DNA of 64,000 bases from Castellaniella sp049671645 (GCF_049671645.1 NZ_JBATVG010000016.1:1-64000), one strand, 5' to 3'; positions 42,142-51,346 are shown, numbered from the stretch's first letter. A program made the numbers and translations. The notes: generated from the letters alone by a model not told the origin.

Positions 42142-43667
42142 TGCGATGACTGGACGCCGCTGCGGGTGTGTTCCAGCCGATTGTCGACGTAGGCCTCGCT
42201 GCGCAACTGATCCAGCCAATCCTCGTACGCCGGGCCGATACGGCGTTGCATCAGCTCGCGACGCGCCTGCATGCGGCGGAATTCCTGTTCCATGTTCTTG
42301 GTGCGGCGGCCTTCCACCTGGATCAGGTGCCAGCCGAACGGCGATTTGACAGGCTCGCTGACCTGGCCGTCCTGCAGGGCATTCATGGCCTGCTCGAATG
42401 CCGGCACGGTTTCACCCGGATTCAACCAGCCCAGGTCGCCGCCCTGCGGCGCCGAAGCGTCCTGCGAATAGCGTTTTGCCAGTTCGGCGAAGGATTCGCC
42501 ATGTTCGATGCGCTGGCGCAGGCTCTCCAGCGTGCTGCGCGCCTTGTCGTCACTGACGACCTTGCTGGTCTTGATGAGAATATGCCGCGCATGGGTCTGC
42601 GTAACCATCATGGGGCCGGACGCCGCAGGCGCCGGCTGGGTGGTCGCGGGAGGCGCCGCCGGCGCCGCCGCGGGCGCCTTTTTCGGCGCCGGACGCTGCG
42701 CATAGCCGCGACGCAGCACCTTCAGGATATGAAAGCCCCGGCCGCTCTGGAGGATCCCTGTGATGCCGCCTGCGGGCACGTCGGTCACCGCCTGCACGAA
42801 CAGATCGGGCCAGTCTTTCAGGGGCCGGATGCCCATGTCGCCGCCCTGCAGGGCCTGCGGACCATTGGACGACGCCGCTGCCACCCCGGCAAAGTCCGCG
42901 CCGGATTGCAGCTTGCGCAGGACCGCTTCCGCCTGCTTGCGTTTTTCCGCCACGACGGAATTGGCCGCGTAGTCCGGGACCTCGATCAGAATCTGGGCCA
43001 ATTCCACCAGCTCGGGGCCGGTCGGCACCGTGGCGGGTTCGGGCGTCTCGGGCGCCTGGGGCTGCCGCGCCTGCTCCGGGGGAGGCAAGGGCCGATCGCC
43101 CTGAGTTTGCAGGAACGCGTCGACGTCGCTGTCGCTGATGCTGATGCGATCCTCGACGAAGCGCTGGCGCAGCCTGTCGTCCTGGATCTGCGAACGCAAT
43201 TCTTCGCGATACTGATCCCAGCTCATGCCGCCGGCCAGGATTTCCTTTTTCATCTGCTCGACGGTCAGGCGATTGCGCTGCGCCACGGTCTGGATGGCCC
43301 GCTCGACCTGGGCATCGGACACGCGGATGCCGGTGCGCTGGGCCTCCTGGTCCTGCAGCGCGGCATTGATCATCTGCTGCAGCACCTGGCGCTTGAACAC
43401 GGCGTCCTCGGGCACAGGAATCTGCTGTTGCTGCATCTGGCGGCGCACCTGGGCCTGCTTGTCGGCCAGCTGCCCCAGGGTGATGACCTGTTTGTTGACG
43501 ATGGCGGCGATGCCATCCACGAATTGCTCAGCGGGCGCGGTCTGCTGGGCAGGCGCGGCGGCCGGACGGGTTTTGCCGGCGGCCAGCGCCGGCGGCACCA
43601 GCGCGCTGCCGCCCAGCAGCAGAGCCAGCGAAAGCACACCGGCGGGATGACGCAAGCCAGACATCAT
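42138..43667 (-). CDS. surA: Periplasmic chaperone/peptidyl-prolyl isomerase SurA
   Basis: A 509-residue SurA that escorts outer-membrane proteins, notably LptD, to the BAM complex. It has a signal peptide (cleavage near AALAAGKT), an N-terminal chaperone domain (FVDGIAAIVNKQVITLGQL), two parvulin domains (second: ARHILIKTSKVVSDDKA, then GDLGWLNPGETVPAFE) and the C-terminal helix. Relative to E. coli (428) it is longer through Pro/Ala/Gln-rich linkers around residues 195-215 and 330-355. It overlaps lptD and rsmA by four bases. Confidence 0.95.
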   Translation of the reverse strand: MMSGLRHPAGVLSLALLLGGSALVPPALAAGKTRPAAAPAQQTAPAEQFVDGIAAIVNKQVITLGQLADKQAQVRRQMQQQQIPVPEDAVFKRQVLQQMINAALQDQEAQRTGIRVSDAQVERAIQTVAQRNRLTVEQMKKEILAGGMSWDQYREELRSQIQDDRLRQRFVEDRISISDSDVDAFLQTQGDRPLPPPEQARQPQAPETPEPATVPTGPELVELAQILIEVPDYAANSVVAEKRKQAEAVLRKLQSGADFAGVAAASSNGPQALQGGDMGIRPLKDWPDLFVQAVTDVPAGGITGILQSGRGFHILKVLRRGYAQRPAPKKAPAAAPAAPPATTQPAPAASGPMMVTQTHARHILIKTSKVVSDDKARSTLESLRQRIEHGESFAELAKRYSQDASAPQGGDLGWLNPGETVPAFEQAMNALQDGQVSEPVKSPFGWHLIQVEGRRTKNMEQEFRRMQARRELMQRRIGPAYEDWLDQLRSEAYVDNRLEHTRSGVQSSQ

Positions 43668-46033
43668 TCGTACCTCTCGAAAACAGTTTTGTCAGGTGTG
43701 GGAGGGGTCGTGGACTGATACCCCGTGATCCGTTCGGACAACATGGACATGGGATCGGTACCCAGCGATCCCAGGCCGGTGAGTTCCAGCTGCAGGAAGA
43801 GCGCCGTGTTGGTCTTTTCCGCGGAGACCGCGTAACGCTGCAGCACCGCGCGGGCGGCCCAACCGCCGTCGCCCCGGTATTCCAGGCCCACGATGGACTG
43901 GGTATTGCGTTTCTCGGCCAGGGAATAATCATAGCGGCCCACCCCGAACCAGCGCCGCGCCAGCGGCCATTGGCTGCTGAGGCTGATCTGCTCGCGCGAC
44001 TGCAGTTCGGTGCCGGCCGGCAGGATGCGATAGGGGTCGGTATACAGATTGGGGTCGCGTTCGTAGCGATAGGACAAGGACACCGTCGCCAGGCGCTTGG
44101 GCGTCCAGCGCACGCCCGAACTGAGGCGGTTGCGTTTCTGCGTATCGTGGTCGAACTGGCCGTCGAAATACACGGAGAAGCGGTCCGTCAGGGCCGCCTT
44201 GGCCCCCAGCAGATAGTCGGATTCCGTGGCGTTGCGCGGCGTCTGGCTGGGCAGCGTCACCTTCTGGTCGTCGAAATAAAAACGCTGCGCGACCGACAGG
44301 GACAGGCGCTCGAAGCCCGTGTCGGCATCCAGCCACCGGGTGGTCAGGCCGGCCGTCAATTGGTTGGCGTTGGCGATGCGATCCCAACCGCCGCTGAAGA
44401 TGTTTTCATCGAAGGCCTGCTGGTAGCTGAAGGACGCCATGCCCGTATCGAACACCGGCAAGCCGGACTGATCCCGGTACGGCACGTATAGATAGTACAA
44501 GCGCGGCTCCAGTGTCTGGACGGCCGCATTGCCGAACCAGGAAGAGTCGCGTTCCAGGGTCAGGCCGGCATCCACCGAGGCGATGGGCAGCACCCGCGTC
44601 TGCACGCGGGAGCGCCCCAGCAGTTCGGGCGGCAGCCCCTGGATGCTGCCGTAGAACCAGTCGGTGTCGTACTGGCTCATGTGCAGGCCGACCTTGGGGG
44701 TCAGGTAGGCGCCGGGCAGCACGAAGGGCCTGGAAATCGTGGTGTAGGACGTCAGCCGGGTGCCATTGGGCATCAGCCGCTTCCCGGCTTCGTCGGGGAA
44801 GGCGCTGCCGTGATAGATGGGCGCCACAAACCGCGTGGCGTAGTTGTCGGACACCACATCCAGGCCATGCCAGCCATAATGCTGGGCCTGGAAGTGCAGT
44901 TCCGGCAGCTTGTCGTAGGGAGGCGCCAGGAACGACCCCGTGCTGTCCTGCAGGGTCTGGTAGCGGTAGAACTGCAGCGAGCCGCTGAAATGCGGACCGC
45001 CGGACCAGCTCAGCAAAGCCTGACTGGGCATGTAGGTGATGGCGGCATCCGTCAGCCCGAACGACGAGAAATCCCGGAAATAATCATCGTCCGACACCTT
45101 GCGGGCATCCAGGTAGGCCTGCAGGCCATGGCCCAGGTCCCGGGTGTGCTGGACCGAATACATCCAGCGCTTGTCGCCGGTCTGGCGGTCGCGCATGATG
45201 TAGGTGCCAAACAGTTCCGAATGCGAGGAATCCCCCAGATGCCGGAACTCGGTCCCCAGCAGCAGGCCGCGCTTGCTCAGGTAGCGCGGAAACAGGGTGG
45301 CATCGTAATTGGGCGCCAGGTTCAGGTAATACGGGGTCGTCAGCTCGATCCCCCCATTGGACGAGGTTCCGTAGGTGGGGGTCAGGAAACCGGTCTTGCG
45401 ATCCCGGCCCAGCGGAAAGGTCAGGTAGGGGGAATACAGGATCGGCACGCCCTTGAAGCGCAGCACGCCATTGCGGGCCGCGCCCTCGTTTTTGTCCAGA
45501 TACAGATCCACGCGGGTGGCGTCGATGTACCAGGCGGGATCCGGCCCCGACCAGCCGGTATAACGCACGTCGGTCAGGCGCATGTGCTGGCGGCCCAGGA
45601 TATCCGCATGTTCCGCCCGGCCCTTGCCGGCGGACGCCCCCAGCCAGAATTGCGGCGCCTGGATCACGCCCTGGCTGGTCCGGGTGTTGTAGCGCAGATG
45701 CGGCCCCCGCACGATATTGCCATCGCGCGCCAGCAGGCCGTCGCCCTGGACTTCGGTGTCGCCCGTCGTCTGGTCGTAATCGATGCGGTCGCCTTTCACC
45801 ACCCCGTCCAGACGGCGGACCTGGGCATGGCCCTGCAACGTAATCCGGCCATCCGAATGGCGTGTGATGTCATCCCCGATCAGGAAGGAGGGCAGTTCAT
45901 CCCCCTGCGGCACCGGATGCAGGCGCAGGCTGCCCACCATGCGCAATTCGCTGGCCGGCGCCGAAGTTTCCGCAGCCAGGGTCGGGGCCGACAAAACGGC
46001 GCTCAAGAGGATGATGCGGCTGATCCAATGCAC
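43664..46033 (-). CDS. lptD: LPS-assembly outer-membrane protein LptD
   Basis: A 789-residue beta-barrel protein that inserts LPS in the outer leaflet with LptE. It has a signal peptide (about 1-20), an OstA jellyroll (ITLQGHAQVRRLDGVVKGD and VQGDGLLARDGNIVRG), then a long beta-rich barrel. No cysteine occurs anywhere in the translated protein, whereas E. coli LptD needs four cysteines forming inter-domain disulfides. It is the first gene of the lptD-surA-rsmA operon, divergent from amgK. Confidence 0.94.
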   Translation of the reverse strand: MHWISRIILLSAVLSAPTLAAETSAPASELRMVGSLRLHPVPQGDELPSFLIGDDITRHSDGRITLQGHAQVRRLDGVVKGDRIDYDQTTGDTEVQGDGLLARDGNIVRGPHLRYNTRTSQGVIQAPQFWLGASAGKGRAEHADILGRQHMRLTDVRYTGWSGPDPAWYIDATRVDLYLDKNEGAARNGVLRFKGVPILYSPYLTFPLGRDRKTGFLTPTYGTSSNGGIELTTPYYLNLAPNYDATLFPRYLSKRGLLLGTEFRHLGDSSHSELFGTYIMRDRQTGDKRWMYSVQHTRDLGHGLQAYLDARKVSDDDYFRDFSSFGLTDAAITYMPSQALLSWSGGPHFSGSLQFYRYQTLQDSTGSFLAPPYDKLPELHFQAQHYGWHGLDVVSDNYATRFVAPIYHGSAFPDEAGKRLMPNGTRLTSYTTISRPFVLPGAYLTPKVGLHMSQYDTDWFYGSIQGLPPELLGRSRVQTRVLPIASVDAGLTLERDSSWFGNAAVQTLEPRLYYLYVPYRDQSGLPVFDTGMASFSYQQAFDENIFSGGWDRIANANQLTAGLTTRWLDADTGFERLSLSVAQRFYFDDQKVTLPSQTPRNATESDYLLGAKAALTDRFSVYFDGQFDHDTQKRNRLSSGVRWTPKRLATVSLSYRYERDPNLYTDPYRILPAGTELQSREQISLSSQWPLARRWFGVGRYDYSLAEKRNTQSIVGLEYRGDGGWAARAVLQRYAVSAEKTNTALFLQLELTGLGSLGTDPMSMLSERITGYQSTTPPTPDKTVFERYE

Positions 46034-46104
46034 GAAGACCGGGCCCTCTGGGGTGAAATGAGAAAATGGACTGACCTGCGCACCACATTGATCAGCGACC
46101 CAGT

Positions 46105-46135
46105 ATTATAGAGAAGCCGCGCCGACCGCGTGCAA
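46105..46135 (-). promoter_or_regulatory. Candidate promoter of lptD-surA-rsmA
   Basis: The minus strand has TATAAT at 46110-46105 and a weak TTGCAC (46135-46130) 19 bases upstream. Predicted start is about 46098, 65 bases before the lptD ATG. The long spacing and weak -35 lower certainty. Confidence 0.4.
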
Positions 46136-46164
46136 TCCGCCGTTTTCATTGCCACGACCCCCTC

Positions 46165-47214
46165 ATGACCGACACCCACACCCCGGACGCCCGCCTGGCG
46201 GCCCTGCGCCATTGGCTGGAATCCCATGCCGCCGCCCAGGGCCTGCAGCCCGATACACTGACCCCGGTTTCGGGGGATGCCAGCTTTCGCCGCTATTTCC
46301 GCATCCAGGCGCCCGGCGGCGCGCGGATCGTGATGGACGCCCCGCCCCCCCAAGAGAACTGCGGGCCCTTCGTGGACATCGCGCAGCGCCTGGCGGCCGC
46401 CGGCCTGCGCGTACCGGCCATCCTGGCCCAGGACCTGGACCAGGGATTCCTGCTGCTGACCGATCTGGGCCCCCAGACCTTCTACGAAGCCATCCAGGCC
46501 GGCCAGACCCGGGACGACACGGCCTGGCAACAGCACATGCGCGGGGCGCTGAGGGCGCTGACACAACTGCAGCAATGCCCGACCGACGGCCTGCCCGTCT
46601 ACGACCAGGCCCGCCTGCGACAGGAACTGGATCTTTTCCCCCAGTGGTACCTGCGGACGCATCTGGGCCATGCCCCCGGCGCCGACGCCCAAGCTGCGCT
46701 GGACCGCCTCTTCGACCTGCTGGCTGGCCAGGCGGCCGCCCAGCCGCGGGTATTCGTCCACCGCGACTACCATTCGCCCAATCTGATGATGGGTCCGGGC
46801 GCGCCCGATTTCCCCCCGGGGGTGATCGATTTCCAGGACGCCCTGCTGGGCCCCATCAGCTATGACATCGCCTCGCTGGTCATGGATGCGCGCACCACCT
46901 GGGACGAGCCCCAGCAACTGGACTGGGCCATCCGTTACTGGGAGTACGCACGCGCCGCCCAGCTGCCGGTGCCGGCCGACTTCGCCCAGTTCCATCAGCA
47001 GTACGAATGGATGGGCCTGCAGCGCAACCTGCGCATTCTGGGCGTATTCGCCCGACTGTCGCACCGGGACGGCAAACACCACTACCTGGATCACATGCCC
47101 AGGGTCCAGGCGTACGTCCGGCAGGTGGCGGGCCGCTACACCGTTTTCCACCCGCTGCTGCGCCTGCTGGATCAGGCTGAACAGGTCCCGCTGCAAAACG
47201 GATATTCCTTCTGA
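46165..47214 (+). CDS. amgK: N-acetylmuramate/N-acetylglucosamine anomeric kinase
   Basis: A 349-residue APH-fold kinase. It phosphorylates MurNAc (and GlcNAc) at C1 in the recycling route that bypasses de novo UDP-MurNAc synthesis and underlies intrinsic fosfomycin tolerance in pseudomonads. Motifs: SGDASFRRYFRI near the N-terminus, the catalytic Brenner motif VHRDYHSPNLMM, and VIDFQDALLGPISYD for metal binding. It shares one base with murU (TGATG), its functional partner. It is divergent from lptD, the usual arrangement in beta- and gammaproteobacteria. Confidence 0.92.
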   Translation: MTDTHTPDARLAALRHWLESHAAAQGLQPDTLTPVSGDASFRRYFRIQAPGGARIVMDAPPPQENCGPFVDIAQRLAAAGLRVPAILAQDLDQGFLLLTDLGPQTFYEAIQAGQTRDDTAWQQHMRGALRALTQLQQCPTDGLPVYDQARLRQELDLFPQWYLRTHLGHAPGADAQAALDRLFDLLAGQAAAQPRVFVHRDYHSPNLMMGPGAPDFPPGVIDFQDALLGPISYDIASLVMDARTTWDEPQQLDWAIRYWEYARAAQLPVPADFAQFHQQYEWMGLQRNLRILGVFARLSHRDGKHHYLDHMPRVQAYVRQVAGRYTVFHPLLRLLDQAEQVPLQNGYSF

Positions 47215-47912
47215 TGCGAGCCATGATCCTGGCCGCCGGACGCGGTGAACGCATGCGTCCGCTGACCGACTCCTGCCCCAAACCCCTGCTGGCCGCGGGC
47301 GGCCAGCCCCTGATCGTCTGGCATCTGCGACGCCTGGCGCAGGCGGGCTTCACCGACATCCTGATCAATCACGCCTGGCTGGGCGCGCAGATCGAAAATG
47401 CCCTGGGCGACGGCGGATCATGGGGGGTGCGCCTGCGCTATTCCGCCGAATCGTCCGCACTGGAAACCGCCGGCGGCATCGCCCGCGCGCTGCCGTTTTT
47501 CCAGGATCAGCCTTTTCTGGTCGTCAACGGCGACATCTGGTGCGACTGGGACCCCGCCCAATCCGGCGACTGGGCGGCGCAACTGCCCGCCGATGCACTG
47601 GCCCATCTGCTGATGGTGGACAATCCCGACCACCACCCCGCCGGGGACTTCCATCTACGGGCAGATGGCCGGCTCGCGCCGCCGGGGGCGGGCGATGCCA
47701 CACTGACGTTTGCCGGCGTCGGCGTATACCGCCCCGCCCTGTTCGCCGCCACGCCCCCCGACCGGCCCGCTGCGCTGGCGCCCGTCCTGCGCCAGGCCAT
47801 GGCGCGGGGCGCCGTCCTGGGCTCGCATCACCCGGGGCGCTGGACGGACGTCGGCACCCCGGAACGCCTCCAGGCGCTGGACCGGGCCCTGCGCCGCTCA
47901 GCGACCGCCTGA
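47214..47912 (+). CDS. murU: N-acetylmuramate alpha-1-phosphate uridylyltransferase
   Basis: A 232-residue nucleotidyltransferase that makes UDP-MurNAc from UTP and MurNAc-1-phosphate supplied by AmgK. Motifs: MILAAGRGERMRPLTDSCPKPLL (pyrophosphorylase signature), ETAGGIARALPFF, and VNGDIWCDWD (metal Asp). The size is typical for MurU, shorter than RmlA or GalU. It is coupled to amgK by a one-base overlap. Confidence 0.93.
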   Translation: MRAMILAAGRGERMRPLTDSCPKPLLAAGGQPLIVWHLRRLAQAGFTDILINHAWLGAQIENALGDGGSWGVRLRYSAESSALETAGGIARALPFFQDQPFLVVNGDIWCDWDPAQSGDWAAQLPADALAHLLMVDNPDHHPAGDFHLRADGRLAPPGAGDATLTFAGVGVYRPALFAATPPDRPAALAPVLRQAMARGAVLGSHHPGRWTDVGTPERLQALDRALRRSATA

Positions 47913-48108
47913 AACAGCGGGCTGTTAAAATAAGCGATGAATCGAGCCACCCGGCAGGCCGGGCCTCAGGCTCCGATTCCGGCACCTTCTGTCCAGTTCT
48001 GGCAATTCGCAACCGTCTGTAGGCCTTGCGGCGATGGCGGCGGCAAACCGTTTATGCTAACGGACTTTGGTGCCTTGCACCGTGCCTTGCCGCTTCAGGA
48101 ATTTCGTC

Positions 48109-48831
48109 ATGTCTCTCGGTTCCAACCGTCCCACGTTCAAGCCCACCCCCTACGGATACACCCGCCGCAGCCGCGGCATCCCGCGCTGGTTGCTGCTGCT
48201 GGTCACCGGCATCGTACTGGGCGCCGGCGGCGTTCTCTTCCTGCAGCGCAGCTACGGTCCGCAGCGCCTGACGGTGGAACAATCCGAGCAGCTGCGCATG
48301 GACCTGAACACGGCCAACCTGGAAAACCAGCGCCTGACCAACGAATCCAAGGTCCTGCACCAGGGCATCGACAAGGCCCAGACCGCGCAGAAAGACCAGA
48401 GCGCCCAGGTGGAGCAGCTCCGCAAGCATGTTGCCGATATGGAAGCCGGCGTCTCCAGCCTGATCGCCGCGATCCCTCCCGACCCGCGCGGCACGTCGCC
48501 CGGCATCCGCAGCGCCGACATGGTCCTGCAGGATGACGGCCTGCATTACCAGGTCTTGCTGATCCAGGAGCCCCCCAAGGGCGAAACCGAAGTCCCCAAT
48601 CTGCGCGGCGAGGTCAAGCTGGTCGGCATCGGCACCTATCCCAACGGCAACACAGCCTACGTGGGCCTGGGCACGCAGGCGCTGGACATGGGACGCTACA
48701 CAGTGATCAACGGCCAGACCGAACTGCCCAAGGCCTATCGCCTGCACCAGGTCACGGTCCAGATCATGGCGGAAGGGTCGGACAAGATCATCGCCACACG
48801 CACGGTGCGAGCCACGGCGGCGCGCCGATAA
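48109..48831 (+). CDS. Conserved membrane-anchored coiled-coil protein (DUF6776-like)
   Basis: A 240-residue protein. I chose the ATG at 48109, preceded by a CAGGA ribosome-binding site; an in-frame start at 48067 would add 14 unlikely residues. One membrane helix (about 22-41, PRWLLLLVTGIVLGAGGVLF) is followed by a predicted coiled coil (about 53-115, rich in Glu/Gln/Leu heptads). A soluble beta-rich C-terminal domain follows (VLQDDGLHYQVLLIQ onward). It probably faces the periplasm. I do not know its function; proteins of this shape occur widely in Burkholderiales. It ends before a GC-rich hairpin. Confidence 0.8.
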   Translation: MSLGSNRPTFKPTPYGYTRRSRGIPRWLLLLVTGIVLGAGGVLFLQRSYGPQRLTVEQSEQLRMDLNTANLENQRLTNESKVLHQGIDKAQTAQKDQSAQVEQLRKHVADMEAGVSSLIAAIPPDPRGTSPGIRSADMVLQDDGLHYQVLLIQEPPKGETEVPNLRGEVKLVGIGTYPNGNTAYVGLGTQALDMGRYTVINGQTELPKAYRLHQVTVQIMAEGSDKIIATRTVRATAARR

Positions 48832-48856
48832 GCGGCGGCTCCGCACGACGGAACGC

Positions 48857-48876
48857 GGGGGGCCTGCCGGCCCCCC
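48857..48876. terminator. Possible bidirectional terminator hairpin
   Basis: GGGGGGCC, then TGCC, then GGCCCCCC forms a perfect 8-bp G/C stem with a four-base loop between the convergent ends of the coiled-coil gene (48831) and the glnQ-like gene (48902). No T-run follows on either strand, so it may only help termination or protect 3' ends. Confidence 0.4.
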
Positions 48877-48901
48877 TGCCATGCGGACGGGATGGCGCCG
48901 A

Positions 48902-49630
48902 TCAGGAGACGTGCTGCAGGAAGTCTTTCAAACGCTGGCTGGGCGGATCATTGAGCAGCGCTTCGGGAGCGCCGTCTTCGGCGATCTTGCCTTGATCCAT
49001 GAAAATCAGCCGGCTGCCGACTTTGCGGGCGAATTCCATTTCATGCGTGACCACGATCATGGTCATGCCTTCCTCGGCCACGTCCTGCATGACGCGCAGG
49101 ACCTCGTGGCGCAATTCCGGATCCAGCGCCGAGGTGGGTTCGTCAAACAGCATCAACAGGGGCTTGATGGCCAGCGCGCGGGCGATGGCCACCCGTTGCT
49201 GCTGCCCGCCCGACAACTGCCCCGGGTAATGGCCGGCGCGTTCGGCCAGGCCGACCTTGTCCAACAGATCCTTGGCCTGTTGGCGCGCCTGGGCCTTGGG
49301 CGTGCCCCGCGTATGAACCGGGCCGAACATGACATTTTCCAACGCTGTCAGCTGGGGAAACAGATTGAACTGCTGGAACACCATGCCGGCTTCGCGGCGC
49401 AATTCGAGAATCTGGGACGTCTTGCCCAGCACGCTGTGCCCGTTGACCACGATGTCGCCGCCCTGGATGGTTTCCAGCACGTTGATGCAGCGCAAGAACG
49501 TGGACTTCCCCGAACCGGACGGCCCGACCACCACCACGACCTCGCCGGACTCGATGGACAGATCGATGCCGTCGAGCACGACGTTGTCGCCGAACCGCTT
49601 GGTGACGTTCTTGAATTCGACGATGCTCAT
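48902..49630 (-). CDS. glnQ: Polar amino acid ABC transporter ATPase (GlnQ-like)
   Basis: A 242-residue ATPase with Walker A GPSGSGKST, signature LSGGQQQRVAIARALA and Walker B LMLFDEPTSALDPEL. It has the compact size of GlnQ/HisP. It works with the permease and binding protein encoded just upstream (glnH, glnP, glnQ in transcription order, as in E. coli glnHPQ). It overlaps the permease stop by four bases. Substrate is probably glutamine or a similar polar amino acid; specificity is inferred from the operon. Confidence 0.9.
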   Translation of the reverse strand: MSIVEFKNVTKRFGDNVVLDGIDLSIESGEVVVVVGPSGSGKSTFLRCINVLETIQGGDIVVNGHSVLGKTSQILELRREAGMVFQQFNLFPQLTALENVMFGPVHTRGTPKAQARQQAKDLLDKVGLAERAGHYPGQLSGGQQQRVAIARALAIKPLLMLFDEPTSALDPELRHEVLRVMQDVAEEGMTMIVVTHEMEFARKVGSRLIFMDQGKIAEDGAPEALLNDPPSQRLKDFLQHVS

Positions 49631-50466
49631 ACGATGCGGGTCCTGTGTTCAATGAATTTGAGCACCAGGGCGATGAAACCGGTCATGATCAGGTAAATCA
49701 CCGCGACCGCCCCCCAGATTTCCACCGCGCGAAAGTTGCCGGCGATGATTTCCTGCCCCTGACGGGTCAGTTCGGCGACCCCGATGACGATGAACAGCGA
49801 GGAATCCTTAAGGCTGATGATGCACTGATTGCCCATGGTGGGAATCATGCGCCGCAAGGCCACCGGCCCGATGATGTGGGCCAGGATCTTGTAGAACGGC
49901 AGCCCCATGGCCTGGCCGGCTTCCTGGAGGCCTTTGGGCACCGACAGCAGGCCGCCGCGCACGATTTCCGCGATGTAAGCCCCTGAATTGATCATCAAGG
50001 TGACGGTGGCGGCGGTAAAGCCGTCGATCCGCAGATTGACCAGCAGCGGCAAGGCGAAGTAAATGAACATCACCTGCACCACGATCGGGGTGCCGCGCAT
50101 CAGCAGGATGTAGATCTGGGAGACCACGGACAAGGCCACCGGCACCCAGGCCAGGCACCGCCAGACCACCAGCGCCAGCACTGCCAGCTGAACCACCCAC
50201 CAGACCGGATCCGGCACCCCGGCCAGCGGCCCATCGCCCAGCCAGGACAACAGCCGCAGCAGGACATACAGGACCACCAGGCCGACCACCCCCCATGCCA
50301 GCGAACGGCGCGTCACCGGCACCGGCACATAGGTGACGACCACCCCGGCCAGGCCGCCGATGATCGTTCCCCCCACCAGGCCCAGCACCGTGATCTGGAC
50401 GGTCATCCAGGCGCCGGCCATCAGATCGGGCCAGGCCGCCCAGATTGCAGACCATTCAAACGTCAC
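49627..50466 (-). CDS. glnP: Polar amino acid ABC permease (GlnP-like) with extra two-helix insert
   Basis: A 279-residue HisMQ-type permease, against about 220 for E. coli GlnP. The first helix (about 15-46) and the conserved part from YILLMRGTPIVVQVMFIYF to the end are normal; the EAA coupling loop is EIVRGGLLSVPKGLQEAGQAM. Between them, residues about 53-115 form an insertion with two hydrophobic segments (about 58-77 and 88-115) and an acidic/Pro-rich turn. This changes the usual topology by one hairpin. Confidence 0.9.
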   Translation of the reverse strand: MTFEWSAIWAAWPDLMAGAWMTVQITVLGLVGGTIIGGLAGVVVTYVPVPVTRRSLAWGVVGLVVLYVLLRLLSWLGDGPLAGVPDPVWWVVQLAVLALVVWRCLAWVPVALSVVSQIYILLMRGTPIVVQVMFIYFALPLLVNLRIDGFTAATVTLMINSGAYIAEIVRGGLLSVPKGLQEAGQAMGLPFYKILAHIIGPVALRRMIPTMGNQCIISLKDSSLFIVIGVAELTRQGQEIIAGNFRAVEIWGAVAVIYLIMTGFIALVLKFIEHRTRIV

Positions 50467-50484
50467 GATAAGTTCCGATCCGGT

Positions 50485-51231
50485 TTAGTCGGGTTTCTTG
50501 CCGAACCAGGTTTCGTACAGCTTGTCGTAGGTGCCGTTGGCCTTCAGATCGGCCAGGGCCTTGTTGACGACGGGCACCAGCTTGCTGTCTTTCGGAAAGG
50601 CAATGCCGTAGAAATCGCCGCTTTTCAGGGAACCCACGACCTTGACCTTGCCTTGTCCGGCTGTTTTGGCGTAGTACTGGACATTGGGCGTATCGTGCAC
50701 CACGGCATCCACGCGGCCGGTCGCCAGTTCCAGGAAGGCGTTGTCGATATTGGGGAAGAGCTTCAGCTTGGCCGACGGCACGTTGGCCTTCATGTAGTCC
50801 ACCGTGGCGGTGCCGATCTTCACGGCGACGGTCTTGTTTTCCAGGTCTTTGGCGGTCTTGATGGGACTGTCCTTGGACACCAGGATGGCCAGGCCGGATT
50901 CATAGTAGGGGTCGGAGAAATCGATGACCTTGGCGCGGTCCGCGCGAATGGTGATGCCCGCCAGCGCCACATCGATGTTGTGCGTCTGCAGGCCCGGGAT
51001 GATGCCGTTGAAGTCCATGGGCTGCAAACGGTATTTCAGATGGGCCTGCTTGGCGATGGCGTCCCACAACTGGATGTCGAACCCGGTGTATTTGCCATCT
51101 TGTTTGAATTCGAACGGCACGAAGGCGGTGTCGGTCGCGACAACCAGTTCCTTATCCGCCGCCTGAGCGGTCGGCAGGGCCAGGGTAAAGGCCAGTCCAA
51201 GCAGGGCGGCTTTCAGGGATTTGGGCAACAT
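50485..51231 (-). CDS. glnH: Periplasmic glutamine-type binding protein (GlnH-like)
   Basis: A 248-residue secreted binding protein (SBP_bac_3). The ATG at 51231 gives MLPKSLKAALLGLAFTLALP, a clean signal peptide cut near AQAADKELVV; the frame open further upstream is not signal-like. The mature part has FVPFEFKQDGKYTGFDIQLW, ITIRADRAKVIDFSDPYYES and the Arg/Asp amino-acid clamp typical of GlnH/HisJ. It is the first gene of the glnHPQ-like operon, preceded by a large inverted repeat (51301-51346) that separates it from metQ. Confidence 0.92.
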   Translation of the reverse strand: MLPKSLKAALLGLAFTLALPTAQAADKELVVATDTAFVPFEFKQDGKYTGFDIQLWDAIAKQAHLKYRLQPMDFNGIIPGLQTHNIDVALAGITIRADRAKVIDFSDPYYESGLAILVSKDSPIKTAKDLENKTVAVKIGTATVDYMKANVPSAKLKLFPNIDNAFLELATGRVDAVVHDTPNVQYYAKTAGQGKVKVVGSLKSGDFYGIAFPKDSKLVPVVNKALADLKANGTYDKLYETWFGKKPD

Positions 51232-51300
51232 GATGGGAGTCTCCTTGTGGGATGTTTTTCCAGCGGCCAGCCGGTCGCGCCAGGGGCCTATCTTAACTGA

Positions 51301-51346
51301 AAGGCCCGGGATCTCCGCCTGAAAAACGGCGAAAACCCCGGGCCTT
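51301..51346. terminator. Inverted repeat between metQ and glnH, possible terminator/attenuator
   Basis: Perfect 10-base arms AAGGCCCGGG (51301-51310) and CCCGGGCCTT (51337-51346) enclose 26 bases that include a smaller CGCC/GGCG hairpin. In the direction of metQ to glnH it lacks a good T-run; on the plus strand ATTTTT follows after eight bases. It is the only strong structure separating the two importer operons. Confidence 0.4.

Noticed and set aside
42600..42700. Ala/Pro-rich repeat in surA as a mobile or tandem repeat
   Set aside because: It is an in-frame low-complexity linker between parvulin domains, not a repeat unit.
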